This document shows, one piece after another, positions 19,866 to 28,539 of a stretch of DNA of 64,000 nt. The notes below the pieces were generated by a model. The model worked only from the letters and a program-made list of their open reading frames with translations. It did no database searches and was not told where the DNA came from. The stretch is from positions 180,512-244,511 of the forward strand of contig NZ_JACOFV010000005.1 of assembly GCF_014284255.1 (NCBI RefSeq). The letters run 5' to 3'. Source of the DNA: Cognatundibacterium jejuense (lineage in GTDB: Bacteria; Pseudomonadota; Gammaproteobacteria; Burkholderiales; Burkholderiaceae_D). Made by a program: the position numbers and the translations under genes. Each line of letters starts with the position of its first letter. The stretch's first letter is position 1.

Positions 19866-21317
19866 ATGTCAGTGCCATTCAAAATCCCTTTCATATTGGT
19901 GTTTGCTTTGCAGCTTGGCGGTGTGCAGACGAGTGCTGCTGAGCTTACTCAAAATACTAAAGTTGAGGCGGCATCGGTCAGTCAGAATATGGCGGGCGAT
20001 TGGGGAGGGACCTTGGCAGGTACTCTGCGTCTTATTTTACACGTCAAAAAGTCACCGTCTGGTGAATACGCATCGGTCTTAGAAAGCGTAGACCAAGGGC
20101 ATGCCATGATTCCGGTTGATAGTATGAATGTAACCTCTGAGCACCTCGATTTTATTGTGAATGCTGTTCATGGATCATTCGATGCCACATGGAATGCTAA
20201 AACTAAAGCTTGGGTGGGAACCTGGAAACAAGATCAGGCAATGCCACTGACATTAGCACGATCAAATGGCATTATCCCCAAATTAAGCCGCCCTCAGGAA
20301 GATGCTATTGATGCAGCGCCTTCAGCGTATGCGCAACAGATCGTAACCTTCGATGGGGGTAGTGCGGGTGTTAAATTAGCTGGCACGTTTAGTGCCCCAA
20401 AGGGAGCGGGGCCCTTTTCCACTGTCATTTTCATTGCTGGATCAGGCCCGCATACGCGAGAAGAAGTAGTTGCTGGACATCGATTTTTTTATGTGTTGGC
20501 CGACTATCTGAATAAACGTGGTATCGCTGTACTCCGCTATGATAAACGCGGGGTCGCGCAATCGAGCGGCGATTATAAATCTGCTACCTCAGCCGAATTT
20601 ATCTCCGATGCTGCGGCAGCTGTCCGGTATTTACTTAGCAGGGCAGATGTTGATCCAAAGCGTATCGGCTTACTTGGCCATTCTGAAGGGGGACTGATTG
20701 CCCCTGTTGTTGCCGCTCACGATCCACAAGTTAGTTTTATCGTTCTGTTGGCGGGCCCCGCTATACCGGGAGATAAACTCTTGGCAGAACAAATATACCT
20801 GATAGAAAAAGCATCGGGTGTTCCGGCAGAGCGTGCGGTGATTGGTCGCGAAGTGAACGAGGAATTATTTAAAGCAATTGCAGAGTCAAAGAATGAGTCT
20901 GAGGCAAAATTAATGGCCGCGACTATATTTGATAAAGCTGTTGAAGAACATAAAATATTTGGTAACGCGGAACAAATTAAAGCGACCGCCCTGTCAGGGC
21001 TTACGACGCCGTGGATGCGTTACTTTCTAAGCTACGATCCAGTTCCAGTACTTCGTCAGATAAAAGTTCCGGTGCTTGCTCTTAACGGATCACTTGATTT
21101 GCAGGTTCCGGCTAAATCTAATCTGGCTGCGATGCGACTAGCCTTGAGCGAAAACAAAGAGGTGACGATAAAGGAGCTGGCTCATCTTAACCACTTGTTT
21201 CAGGTCGCAAATACGGGAGCACCGGCAGAATACGCACAGATTGAGGAAACCATGAACTCTGAGGCTTTGAACGTCATTGGCGAATGGGTATCTGATCATG
21301 CAAAATCAAAGCGATGA
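19866..21317 (+). CDS. Secreted alpha/beta hydrolase with N-terminal beta domain
   Basis: A 483-residue exported hydrolase. Residues 1-25 look like a signal peptide (IPFILVFALQLGGVQTSAA). A beta-rich domain (about 43-133, from GDWGGTLAG to MPLTLAR) precedes an alpha/beta hydrolase domain of the dienelactone-hydrolase/S9-peptidase-like kind with nucleophile Ser273 in GHSEGG, an aspartate in NGSLDLQVP and a histidine in LNHLFQ. The oxyanion segment IAGSGPHTRE is visible. Substrate unknown; an esterase or peptidase role in the periplasm is likely. The next gene encodes only a copy of the N-terminal domain. Confidence 0.88.
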   Translation: MSVPFKIPFILVFALQLGGVQTSAAELTQNTKVEAASVSQNMAGDWGGTLAGTLRLILHVKKSPSGEYASVLESVDQGHAMIPVDSMNVTSEHLDFIVNAVHGSFDATWNAKTKAWVGTWKQDQAMPLTLARSNGIIPKLSRPQEDAIDAAPSAYAQQIVTFDGGSAGVKLAGTFSAPKGAGPFSTVIFIAGSGPHTREEVVAGHRFFYVLADYLNKRGIAVLRYDKRGVAQSSGDYKSATSAEFISDAAAAVRYLLSRADVDPKRIGLLGHSEGGLIAPVVAAHDPQVSFIVLLAGPAIPGDKLLAEQIYLIEKASGVPAERAVIGREVNEELFKAIAESKNESEAKLMAATIFDKAVEEHKIFGNAEQIKATALSGLTTPWMRYFLSYDPVPVLRQIKVPVLALNGSLDLQVPAKSNLAAMRLALSENKEVTIKELAHLNHLFQVANTGAPAEYAQIEETMNSEALNVIGEWVSDHAKSKR

Positions 21318-21430
21318 TTTTATTGGCTTGAATTAAATAACACGTCTATTAATTTGCTAGCTTTGGTAGATTACTCTCTCCACTCTTATTCTTACAGTAC
21401 GACGTTTTTAACAAATAGGAAAACTATTTT

Positions 21431-21829
21431 ATGAAAGCATCAATTAAATTCCTTGTAGGGGCGGCACTCACCATCGTGACTTGCATGTCCCAAGCGGGTT
21501 TTGCAGGTCTGAGTGGCGAATCTTCAGCAGAAAAAACTGCAAACAACCAAAAATTTGAAGGTGACTGGAGTGGTACTTTGGCTGGTGCATTACACCTTGT
21601 TTTGCATGTCAAAAAATCTGCTTCAGGTGAATACACAGCCGTTCTTGAAAGTGTGGATCAAGGACATGCGGTGATGCCAGTCGACAAACTCGATGTCTCC
21701 GCTGAACATCTATTTTTATCGGTCAATGCAGTCAAGGGGACATTCGATGCAAAATGGGATGATAAGACTAATGCATGGATTGGTACTTGGACGCAAGGTC
21801 AGCAACTGCCGCTCATATTGTCGCGATAA
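21431..21829 (+). CDS. Small exported protein, stand-alone copy of the upstream hydrolase N-domain
   Basis: A 132-residue protein with a signal peptide (LVGAALTIVTCMSQAGFA, cleavage after about residue 25) followed by one domain, GDWSGTLAGALHLVLHVKKS to LPLILSR. Aligned by eye, this domain is identical to the N-terminal domain of the preceding hydrolase at 59 of 91 positions without gaps, and the protein stops exactly where the hydrolase domain would begin. It therefore arose by partial tandem duplication or fission. No catalytic residues are present; a binding or regulatory role is possible. An own ribosome site (ATAGGAAAAC) is present. Confidence 0.85.
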   Translation: MKASIKFLVGAALTIVTCMSQAGFAGLSGESSAEKTANNQKFEGDWSGTLAGALHLVLHVKKSASGEYTAVLESVDQGHAVMPVDKLDVSAEHLFLSVNAVKGTFDAKWDDKTNAWIGTWTQGQQLPLILSR

Positions 21830-21989
21830 TGTATAACTGAAGACACGAATATTGAACCTAAATGAGCGTTTTTTTAGAACCTGTACAACCCGCGTTGTAA
21901 TTGTGTAAGGATTGGCATGGCGTCCCCATCTTGCTAAACTCAAACCCTTCGATTGACTCATCAGCCCTATGTCTTGGAGACTTAAATCA

Positions 21990-22475
21990 ATGAGCGTAAT
22001 CAATTCAAAAGTAGCCAACATCGGTGATTTGAAGCTGGAACATTTCAAAAAAGCTGACAAGTTTGAGAGTCATTTTATTCGGATTGGACAACTGCTGGGA
22101 GCGAAAGATTTGGGCTACTCTTATGATATCGTGCCACCCGGAAAGTCCTCTTGTCCTTTTCACAGTCATCGTGCGGAAGAAGAAATGTTCTTCATCGTGA
22201 AGGGTTCCGGAACGTTGCGTTACGGCGATGAAACCAGAAAAATTCGTGAAGGCGATGTGATTTGTTGTCCAACCGGCGGACCAGAAACTGCGCACCAAAT
22301 CCTTAACGATTCTGATGCTGATCTCGCCTATCTCTCTGTCAGCACAATGATGCCAGCTGAAGTGTGTGAATACCCCGACTCAAAAAAAGTTGGTGCGTTT
22401 GGTGGTAGTTTGCGTCACATGACACATACTGACGATGCGCTGGATTATTGGAAAGACGAAGTGCCTTCCGGATGA
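21990..22475 (+). CDS. Cupin domain protein
   Basis: A 161-residue single-domain cupin. The metal-binding motif 1 is visible as CPFHSHRAEEEMFFIVKGSGTLRYG (two histidines and a glutamate), and motif 2 as GDVICCPTGGPETAHQILN with its histidine. Such small cupins bind a metal and act as isomerases, dioxygenases or sensors; the substrate here is unknown. ATG 21990 was chosen because GGAGA at 21976-21980 lies nine bases ahead; an in-frame ATG at 21969 is the alternative. The 3' end overlaps the 3' end of the convergent DUF4166 gene by 96 bases. Confidence 0.88.
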   Translation: MSVINSKVANIGDLKLEHFKKADKFESHFIRIGQLLGAKDLGYSYDIVPPGKSSCPFHSHRAEEEMFFIVKGSGTLRYGDETRKIREGDVICCPTGGPETAHQILNDSDADLAYLSVSTMMPAEVCEYPDSKKVGAFGGSLRHMTHTDDALDYWKDEVPSG

Positions 22476-24215
22476 GTGGTGGATTTTATTTAACGTTGCA
22501 ACGGGTGACGTCTTGGATCGATCGCTGTTGATAATTCTGCTGCTTGTATCGATCAAATAACCTTTGTAGCGGACTATCAAGCCAATGACTGCGACTTTAA
22601 TCTCAACATTGAAGTGAAAGGTGTCTTCGTCAACATATTCATAGCTTTCTCCTCGTGGGCACAGTATCTGTGGCAATCGCAGTGTCAAGAAATACCAGTT
22701 TCTCACAATATAGTGAAGTTGTCCGTTGTCCAAAACAAGGGCAATTCCAAACTTGAATGGCCCAAATTGCTCACAAATCAAGTGCTCTAGTCGTCCAGAA
22801 CCGCATGCAATGATGCTGGTGAATTTCTTCTCTCCAAACTGTCTCGTCCAATACTCTTTGCCATCTTTTTTTTCGATCGTGAATTCTATTGGAATTCCTT
22901 TTCCAGCCTTTGGAAATCCGAAGCTATTTGCGATTAATCGGGATAGTATATTTTTACCTCTGATAACCGAGGCTGTTCCGACAAACTTTGAACCGGATGT
23001 TGCTGCATGTAATTTTTCAATTGCGACAGGTAAATCACTTGCTGCACTACCAAGCACTTTTTTGAATATTGATAGCCCGGGTTTAGCTTTTTCTGATTCT
23101 CTTAGGCCAGTATAAATATTACGCTTTAAAAATAATGTCTCGTAATCGGATAGCTCGAGTTCGGTTGTTGCTGGCCGGGCGCCATTGGAAGGAGGGTGTT
23201 GGCGCAATAGCCGCAAAACAATTGCTTCAAGCGCCATGCAAGGAATATACGGGCCGTCGTTTTCTTCAGCTAACAAATGCCATGATCTTGTTGATGGCAA
23301 GCCATCTTTAGATTCACCTGATATTTCAACAAACATGCCGCCACGATGTTCGCCCCAGCGCGCATGGGTGATCACGAAGTGAAATAGTGGGGCAAAGAAA
23401 ATTAATGATGGGAGTATCCGAAATTTCACTAAGTACGAAAATGCGTTAAGCAATCGCAATAAAATTTCTGGTGTAGGGCCAGCTCCCATCCAAATAGAAT
23501 CTAACTCTGTCCATATTTTAGGAAGTACTTTTAAATCAGGAACATCAACTAGAGAAAATCGTGTGCTCTGTAATGGAAGTTTGCCGGGCGGACTAATCGT
23601 ATAGTGGCGTGATTCAGTAAAACCGTATGCCGTGATTTTTTTACCATCCTCAATCGTCTGGATTGATTGGCCTGCATAGGCGGAGATGGCTTTAATTACA
23701 TTTGCCCCAACAATGGCATATGGAGACGGTGCGATGCCTCCCTGGATACTCTTAACTCTTTCCCAATCTGACGAAAGATGACGTACTACGGCCGCGGTCA
23801 GTACAGGGAAGCTACTTACACCTGATAATAAAAAAAGATTTGATTGTTTCGCTTGTGAGTCAAATTGAGTAATTCCATCTACAAATTCCGCCCCATCGGC
23901 AAAATCCATATAGTTAATTTTTGCTGTAATACACGCCTTGACAACTCTGTATGGGTCGTCGCCATAAATCTGAAAAGGACCGGAGGCATCGATTAATAGA
24001 TCGGCACTGACATGCTGAATTTGATCGGTTAAATTGTTGTCACGGTCAATTCTCCATGGAATGAATCTGGCAGATCCAGATTGTGTGGAGCAGAACATCT
24101 GCGCTTTGTTTAGAGACCTGCCCGCGACATAAATTTCAATTTGATCGTTAGGTGCTAATAACTCGCACAGCCTTCCACCGAAGACACCATAACCGCCCAG
24201 AATAATTATTTTCAT
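22380..24215 (-). CDS. Saccharopine dehydrogenase-like/DUF4166 protein
   Basis: A 611-residue protein with two parts. The N-terminal half is a Rossmann domain of the saccharopine dehydrogenase-like group (IIILGGYGVFGGRLCELL, then DASGPFQIYG and YMDFADGAEF). From about residue 405 on it matches DUF4166, with GSGRLEHLICEQFGPFKFG and LRLPQILCPRGESYEYVDE. The reaction is not known. ATG 24215 is preferred (GGTGA just upstream) over GTG 24224. The last 54 residues, after RYKGYLIDTS, have no look of the family and run antisense into the cupin gene, suggesting a lost stop codon. Paired with the DCC gene upstream on the same strand. Confidence 0.85.
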   Translation of the reverse strand: MKIIILGGYGVFGGRLCELLAPNDQIEIYVAGRSLNKAQMFCSTQSGSARFIPWRIDRDNNLTDQIQHVSADLLIDASGPFQIYGDDPYRVVKACITAKINYMDFADGAEFVDGITQFDSQAKQSNLFLLSGVSSFPVLTAAVVRHLSSDWERVKSIQGGIAPSPYAIVGANVIKAISAYAGQSIQTIEDGKKITAYGFTESRHYTISPPGKLPLQSTRFSLVDVPDLKVLPKIWTELDSIWMGAGPTPEILLRLLNAFSYLVKFRILPSLIFFAPLFHFVITHARWGEHRGGMFVEISGESKDGLPSTRSWHLLAEENDGPYIPCMALEAIVLRLLRQHPPSNGARPATTELELSDYETLFLKRNIYTGLRESEKAKPGLSIFKKVLGSAASDLPVAIEKLHAATSGSKFVGTASVIRGKNILSRLIANSFGFPKAGKGIPIEFTIEKKDGKEYWTRQFGEKKFTSIIACGSGRLEHLICEQFGPFKFGIALVLDNGQLHYIVRNWYFLTLRLPQILCPRGESYEYVDEDTFHFNVEIKVAVIGLIVRYKGYLIDTSSRIINSDRSKTSPVATLNKIHHSSGRHFVFPIIQRIVSMCHVTQTTTKRTNFF

Positions 24216-24298
24216 TGCTTTCACCGGATTAGTACGCCTGAGGTTTGCGCTGCGAAACTGCAGCTATACTGACAAGTTCGTTCTTCGAGGGGCAGTAT

Positions 24299-24709
24299 TT
24301 ATTTTATCGACTTCAGATTTTCGATGTATTCGATGCCTAGAATTTTAAGAGCCAGATTTCTTATTAATTTACAGACCGGATATAAAATTTTAGCGCCTAA
24401 TTTTGTTCGAAATAGATAAAAATTAATGCGATTGAAAATACCTGAAGGTGAACTCAAGAGTGTCAAAAGATGGATCGCGTCCGGACCGTAATACATAGCA
24501 TTGTTAAATTTCACTACCATCCCTTGGTCAATATCGAGACCTGCATCGGTGATTTCGTCCAGCAGTGTGCTGGGCAGTCGCGCATCGACGAGGTGTAGTT
24601 CTCCAACGGCTTCTCTGATTCGAATGTATTTGCAATACGTTTTGCAGACTGGACATTCTCCGTCGTACACTAGCCACACAACATGCGAGTTTTGAGTGGG
24701 GTAGTGCAT
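24299..24709 (-). CDS. DCC family thiol-disulfide oxidoreductase (DUF393)
   Basis: A 136-residue protein of the DCC/DUF393 family. The diagnostic N-terminal motif YDGECPVCKTYCKYI (D-x-x-C-x-x-C) is a thioredoxin-like redox centre, followed by LHLVDAR. The C-terminus contains a hydrophobic stretch about residues 85-120. ATG 24709 was chosen because AGGGAGA lies six bases before it; an upstream in-frame codon at 24748 would add 13 poor residues. It is the first gene of the minus-strand pair with the DUF4166 protein and is divergent from the ArsR-type regulator, an arrangement that suggests common regulation. Confidence 0.88.
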   Translation of the reverse strand: MHYPTQNSHVVWLVYDGECPVCKTYCKYIRIREAVGELHLVDARLPSTLLDEITDAGLDIDQGMVVKFNNAMYYGPDAIHLLTLLSSPSGIFNRINFYLFRTKLGAKILYPVCKLIRNLALKILGIEYIENLKSIK

Positions 24710-24769
24710 ATAATCTCCCTTTGAATGGAGGTTTAATGAGAGCGCCAATTAATGATAGGGTATAGTATA

Positions 24770-24787
24770 TTTAACTAATTAGCTAAA
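24770..24787. promoter_or_regulatory. Palindromic operator candidate
   Basis: TTTAACTAATTAGCTAAA is an 18-base dyad with eight of nine pairs matching, placed six bases ahead of the ArsR-family ATG and in the short divergent promoter region shared with the DCC gene; a TATAGT at 24761-24766 lies just upstream. ArsR/SmtB proteins bind such dyads, so autoregulation and control of the divergent pair is a likely reading. Confidence 0.6.
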
Positions 24788-24793
24788 TACAAC

Positions 24794-25117
24794 ATGAAAA
24801 TAGACAAAATATTTGAGGCACTGGCTTCGAACCCACGTCGTAAAATTTTGGCTTATTTGTCGGAATCGTCGATGACCGCCGGTGAGTTGGCGGAAAGATT
24901 CGAAATGAGTAAGCCGTCGCTTTCTAAACATCTGAAAATTTTGGAAAGTGCTGATTTGGTCAAGAGTGAGAAAAAGGGACAGTTTGTTCACTATAGCCTG
25001 GCTGATGATAATTTGATCGGTACCTTGCATACCTGCCTTGCGACTATTTGCCCGGTGGGCGGACCTTTGGTGCGCGAGAGCGCAGCGAAGGCAAAAAAGA
25101 ATGCCGGACAATCGTAA
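24794..25117 (+). CDS. ArsR/SmtB-family transcriptional regulator (SdpR-like)
   Basis: A 107-residue winged-helix regulator. The HTH core runs LASNPRRKILAYLSES, MTAGELAERFEMSKPSLSKHLKILESADLV with the wing KKGQFVHYSL, close to the autorepressor SdpR subgroup. The usual metal-binding cysteine motif (ELCVCDL) in helix 3 is absent, so it is probably not a metal sensor of the ArsR type; two cysteines occur near the C-terminus (HTCLATICPVGG). It is divergent from the DCC-DUF4166 pair with a palindrome between, and is probably their repressor. Confidence 0.88.
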   Translation: MKIDKIFEALASNPRRKILAYLSESSMTAGELAERFEMSKPSLSKHLKILESADLVKSEKKGQFVHYSLADDNLIGTLHTCLATICPVGGPLVRESAAKAKKNAGQS

Positions 25118-25188
25118 GGCTGACATCAGTTCTTGTATTCATTGCGCGGCGGAACAGAGGTACCATTTTAAAAATGGCCTTGTATTTA

Positions 25189-25749
25189 TTACCGCATAAT
25201 CCCCAGCAATTTGTGCACCAATTCACTCGACGTCGAGGCTGAAAATTTTTTCATCAATTTAGCGCGGTGCATTTCTACTGTGCGCGGGCTTAAGCCAATT
25301 TGTCGGGCGATGAGTTTGCTGGTTTTGCCTTCGACTAGCAGGGCAGCGATTTCGCGTTCTCTGGGGGTTAGTTCAGCGCTGACCGGGCGTTTTGCGCTGA
25401 GGTCTTCGAAGGTCCAGATTCCTGCTGCATGAGGATCTTTTTTATCCAGTCCGCGGCCGGACACATGGCACCAGAATAATTCCTGGTTTGCCCGCTTCAT
25501 GATGCGCTCATCAGAATAGGAACCTTTGGCATTCATAATTGGCACAATTCTCGCGCCAGTTCTTTCAAATTCGTCCGGTGTTGGATACAGCACCTGAAAC
25601 GATGCGCCAACCAGGGCGTCTTTCTGGTAGCCAAACATCGCTGCCAATGCATCATTACAGGCGTGTATGATGCGATTCTGGGATACGCACATACCTATCG
25701 GTGCTAGTTGAAAAATGCTGGCAAAATCGATGGTTTGCGGTGGATTCAT
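25189..25749 (-). CDS. PAS domain/LuxR-type response regulator
   Basis: A 186-residue regulator with an N-terminal PAS domain (about residues 8-110, with IFQLAPIGMCVSQNRIIHACNDALAAMFGY) and a C-terminal LuxR/FixJ helix-turn-helix (SAELTPREREIAALLVEGKTSKLIARQIGLSPRTVEMHRAKLM). There is no receiver domain, so the PAS domain is the likely signal input. ATG 25749 is used; an in-frame TTG at 25764 is possible. It is divergent from the CoA-transferase genes, which suggests it controls them. Confidence 0.9.
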   Translation of the reverse strand: MNPPQTIDFASIFQLAPIGMCVSQNRIIHACNDALAAMFGYQKDALVGASFQVLYPTPDEFERTGARIVPIMNAKGSYSDERIMKRANQELFWCHVSGRGLDKKDPHAAGIWTFEDLSAKRPVSAELTPREREIAALLVEGKTSKLIARQIGLSPRTVEMHRAKLMKKFSASTSSELVHKLLGIMR

Positions 25750-25973
25750 TTTAAACGAGAACAAAATTGCGTAGTTTTACGGTATTGCGCAGTATAACGT
25801 AGCATCTTATGCTTAAGGGCTATTAAAGAATAAGCATGCATTTTTGTATTCGGATTAGCTGCCTATCTGAAGCAGACTTCCGAAAATCGATTAAATTTAT
25901 TAAATTCGTTGATAGTACTTGAATGCAATAAAAAAACCTATCCAATCAATCCTGAAATCAGAAGGGGACAGTG

Positions 25974-26675
25974 ATGAATAAAGTTTATCCTGACGCACAA
26001 ACCGCCTTGGCGGACATAGTAAAAGATGGGCAGACGATCGCCGTTGGCGGATTCGGTCTGTGTGGCATTCCCGAGGCTTTGATTGCCGCTTTGCGTGATA
26101 CTGGCGCAAAGGAATTAACCGCAATCTCAAATAATGCAGGTGTTGATGGTTTTGGTCTGGGGCAGTTATTGACGACTCGTCAGATCAAAAAAATGATTTC
26201 TTCGTATGTTGGTGAAAACAAAGAATTCGAACGCCAATACCTGGCTGGCGAATTGGAGCTGGAGTTTACCCCACAAGGCACATTGGCAGAAAAATTACGT
26301 GCTGGTGGTGCTGGTATTCCCGCTTTCTTCACTAAAACTGGCGTCGGTACTATCGTTGCTGACGGTAAAGAAATCCGCGAATTCGATGGCCATCAATATG
26401 TGATGGAACGTTCTTTGGTATCTGACGTGTCTCTGGTCAAAGCCTGGAAAGCCGACAAAGCCGGTAATCTGGTTTATCGTAAAACTGCACGTAACTTCAA
26501 TCCTAATGTGGCGATGGCAGGAAAAATTACCGTTGCAGAAGTGGAAGTTCTGGTAGAAATTGGTGAGATTGATCCGGATGAAGTGCATACGCCGGGCATT
26601 TTTGTGCAGCGTATCGTCGTCAATGCGCAACCGGAAAAACGCATAGAACAACGCACCGTGCGTCCATCTAACTAA
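25974..26675 (+). CDS. scoA: 3-oxoacid CoA-transferase subunit A
   Basis: A 233-residue alpha subunit of a family I CoA-transferase of the succinyl-CoA:3-ketoacid type, which moves CoA from succinyl-CoA to acetoacetate. The CoA-binding loop VGGFGLCGIPEALIAAL and the segment GAGIPAFFTKTGVGT are diagnostic, as is YVMERSLVSDVSLVKAWKADKAGNLVYRKTARNFNP. ATG 25974 follows AAGGGG at good distance; a GTG three bases earlier is the alternative. Sixteen bases separate it from subunit B. The pair serves ketone-body or polyhydroxybutyrate use. Confidence 0.94.
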   Translation: MNKVYPDAQTALADIVKDGQTIAVGGFGLCGIPEALIAALRDTGAKELTAISNNAGVDGFGLGQLLTTRQIKKMISSYVGENKEFERQYLAGELELEFTPQGTLAEKLRAGGAGIPAFFTKTGVGTIVADGKEIREFDGHQYVMERSLVSDVSLVKAWKADKAGNLVYRKTARNFNPNVAMAGKITVAEVEVLVEIGEIDPDEVHTPGIFVQRIVVNAQPEKRIEQRTVRPSN

Positions 26676-26690
26676 GATCAGGAGAAAGAA

Positions 26691-27332
26691 ATGGCTTGGA
26701 ATCGTGATGAAATGGCTGCGCGTGCAGCATTGGAATTGCAAGATGGTTTTTACGTCAATCTTGGTATTGGATTGCCAACTTTAGTAGCGAACCATGTTCC
26801 ACAAGGGATGGAAGTCTGGTTGCAATCAGAAAATGGTTTACTGGGTATCGGTCCTTTTCCAACAGAAGATGAGGTTGATGCTGATTTGATTAACGCTGGT
26901 AAGCAAACTGTGACGACCTTACCTGGTTCATCCATTTTTAGTTCTGCTGATTCTTTTGCGATGATACGCGGTGGCAAGATCAATCTTGCTATCCTGGGTG
27001 CAATGCAGGTGAGCCAGAAAGGTGATTTGGCTAACTGGATGATCCCTGGCAAGATGGTGAAGGGTATGGGCGGTGCGATGGATCTGGTCGCTGGCGTTGG
27101 CCGTGTTGTAGTCTTGATGGAGCATGTTGCTAAGGGTGACGCGCACAAGATTTTGAATCAATGTAACTTGCCGTTGACTGGCGTTGGCGTGGTCAATCGC
27201 ATTATTACCGACCTCGGTGTGATCGATGTGACGCCGCAAGGCTTGAAGTTGGTTGAGCTGGCGACTGGCGTGACAGTGGATGAGATTGTGACGAAAACAG
27301 AAGCCAAACTTGATGTGACAGCGTTTGCCTGA
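26691..27332 (+). CDS. scoB: 3-oxoacid CoA-transferase subunit B
   Basis: A 213-residue beta subunit that carries the catalytic glutamate in [14 protein letters not shown]. Other family segments are [16 protein letters not shown] near the N-terminus and [32 protein letters not shown]. The start ATG 26691 has AGGAG ahead. It forms an operon with scoA and is followed by a strong terminator at 27377. Length is as expected for the separate-subunit form of the enzyme. Confidence 0.95.
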   Translation: MAWNRDEMAARAALELQDGFYVNLGIGLPTLVANHVPQGMEVWLQSENGLLGIGPFPTEDEVDADLINAGKQTVTTLPGSSIFSSADSFAMIRGGKINLAILGAMQVSQKGDLANWMIPGKMVKGMGGAMDLVAGVGRVVVLMEHVAKGDAHKILNQCNLPLTGVGVVNRIITDLGVIDVTPQGLKLVELATGVTVDEIVTKTEAKLDVTAFA

Positions 27333-27376
27333 TGTAGGGCTCAAGCTGATTTGAGGGTTTGAATTAACATTCCGCC

Positions 27377-27410
27377 AAAAGCCAACGATTTGCTCGTTGG
27401 CTTTTTTATT
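27377..27410 (+). terminator. Rho-independent terminator after scoB
   Basis: AAAAGCCAACGA (27377-27388) pairs with TCGTTGGCTTTT (27394-27405) around a five-base loop, followed by more T residues. It closes the CoA-transferase operon. Confidence 0.92.
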
Positions 27411-27629
27411 TTGAATTTTATTTGATCTGAGTCATGTTTTGGCGTGTCGGCGGATCACCAGTTGGCTCTGGGTTATGTCCTTCAGTACTTTTTATCCATG
27501 AAAAGCCATCGGAATACGGGTGAATTAATGGTATAAATGTAAAATCTGATGCAAGTGATGTCTATCAGAAATATCAATCAAAGATAGTTTCAACGACAAA
27601 AGTCGTATCCACGTTATCCGGGAGTTTTT

Positions 27630-28496
27630 ATGCGATCGACACGAAAATCCGTGCAATGCTTGTCGCCGACTGGTTTGCATACCATGTCATACAAAGAATG
27701 GGGTGATGCCAACAATCCTAAGGTATTGGTATGCGTTCACGGTCTGGCTCGGGTTTCGGATGATTTTGATTCCTTAGCGACAAGTCTGTGCGAAGAATAC
27801 CGAGTTGTTTGCCCTGATGTGGTGGGGCGTGGTTCTTCAGGGCGACTACGCAACCCTATGCATTACCAGATTCCTCAGTACGTTAGTGATATGGTGACCT
27901 TGCTCGCCAGACTGGAAGTGGATACGGTTGATTGGTTTGGTACATCCATGGGTGGTTTAATTGGTATGGGTATTGCTTCACTTGAGGGGAACCCAATCCG
28001 TAAATTACTACTCAATGACGTAGGTCCAGCACTTAATCCTGTGGCGCTGAGCCGTATTGGCGAGTATGTGGGGCAGGCGGTGGCCTTTGAGCGCTTTGAT
28101 GAGGCGCTGGCTTACATTAAGTCAATTTCGCAACCTTTTGGTGCGCACACTGATGCGCAGTGGGAGAAGTTGGCGCGTGATGTTTTGCGAAAAAATGACA
28201 CCGGGCAATGGATTAAACATTACGATCTGGGGTTATGTCAGCCTTTTAAAGCGACAACGCCAGAACAGGTTGTTGCTGGCGAAGCTATGTTGTGGGCAGC
28301 ATATGACGCAATCAAAAGCAAGACTTTGGTGGTGCGTGGGGCAGATTCCGATTTATTGTCGTCTGAAACAGCAACCGAGATGACCCGTCGCGGACCACGT
28401 GCGAGTTTGGTACTGATACCGCATGTTGGGCATGCGCCGACTTTTGTCAGTGCGGAACAAATCGCGATTGCACGTGATTTTTTTCTGAATGATTGA
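27630..28496 (+). CDS. Alpha/beta hydrolase
   Basis: A 288-residue alpha/beta-fold hydrolase. The oxyanion segment VCVHGLARVSDDFD, nucleophile Ser106 in GTSMGG, an aspartate in VVRGADSDLL and the final histidine in IPHVGHAPTF make a full catalytic triad. It has no signal peptide and is likely cytoplasmic. Substrate unknown; esterase or lactonase type activity is a fair guess. GGGAG precedes the ATG. About 40 bases later the RidA gene starts, and relA follows, so all three may share a transcript. Confidence 0.9.
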   Translation: MRSTRKSVQCLSPTGLHTMSYKEWGDANNPKVLVCVHGLARVSDDFDSLATSLCEEYRVVCPDVVGRGSSGRLRNPMHYQIPQYVSDMVTLLARLEVDTVDWFGTSMGGLIGMGIASLEGNPIRKLLLNDVGPALNPVALSRIGEYVGQAVAFERFDEALAYIKSISQPFGAHTDAQWEKLARDVLRKNDTGQWIKHYDLGLCQPFKATTPEQVVAGEAMLWAAYDAIKSKTLVVRGADSDLLSSETATEMTRRGPRASLVLIPHVGHAPTFVSAEQIAIARDFFLND

Positions 28497-28539
28497 ATAT
28501 TTTAAAAATCTTAAAGAGTTTTAGAGGTAAGGCAGAGAA

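Noticed and set aside
22726..23115. 129-codon plus-strand frame inside the DUF4166 gene
   Set aside because: Antisense to the conserved DUF4166 region, no family features.
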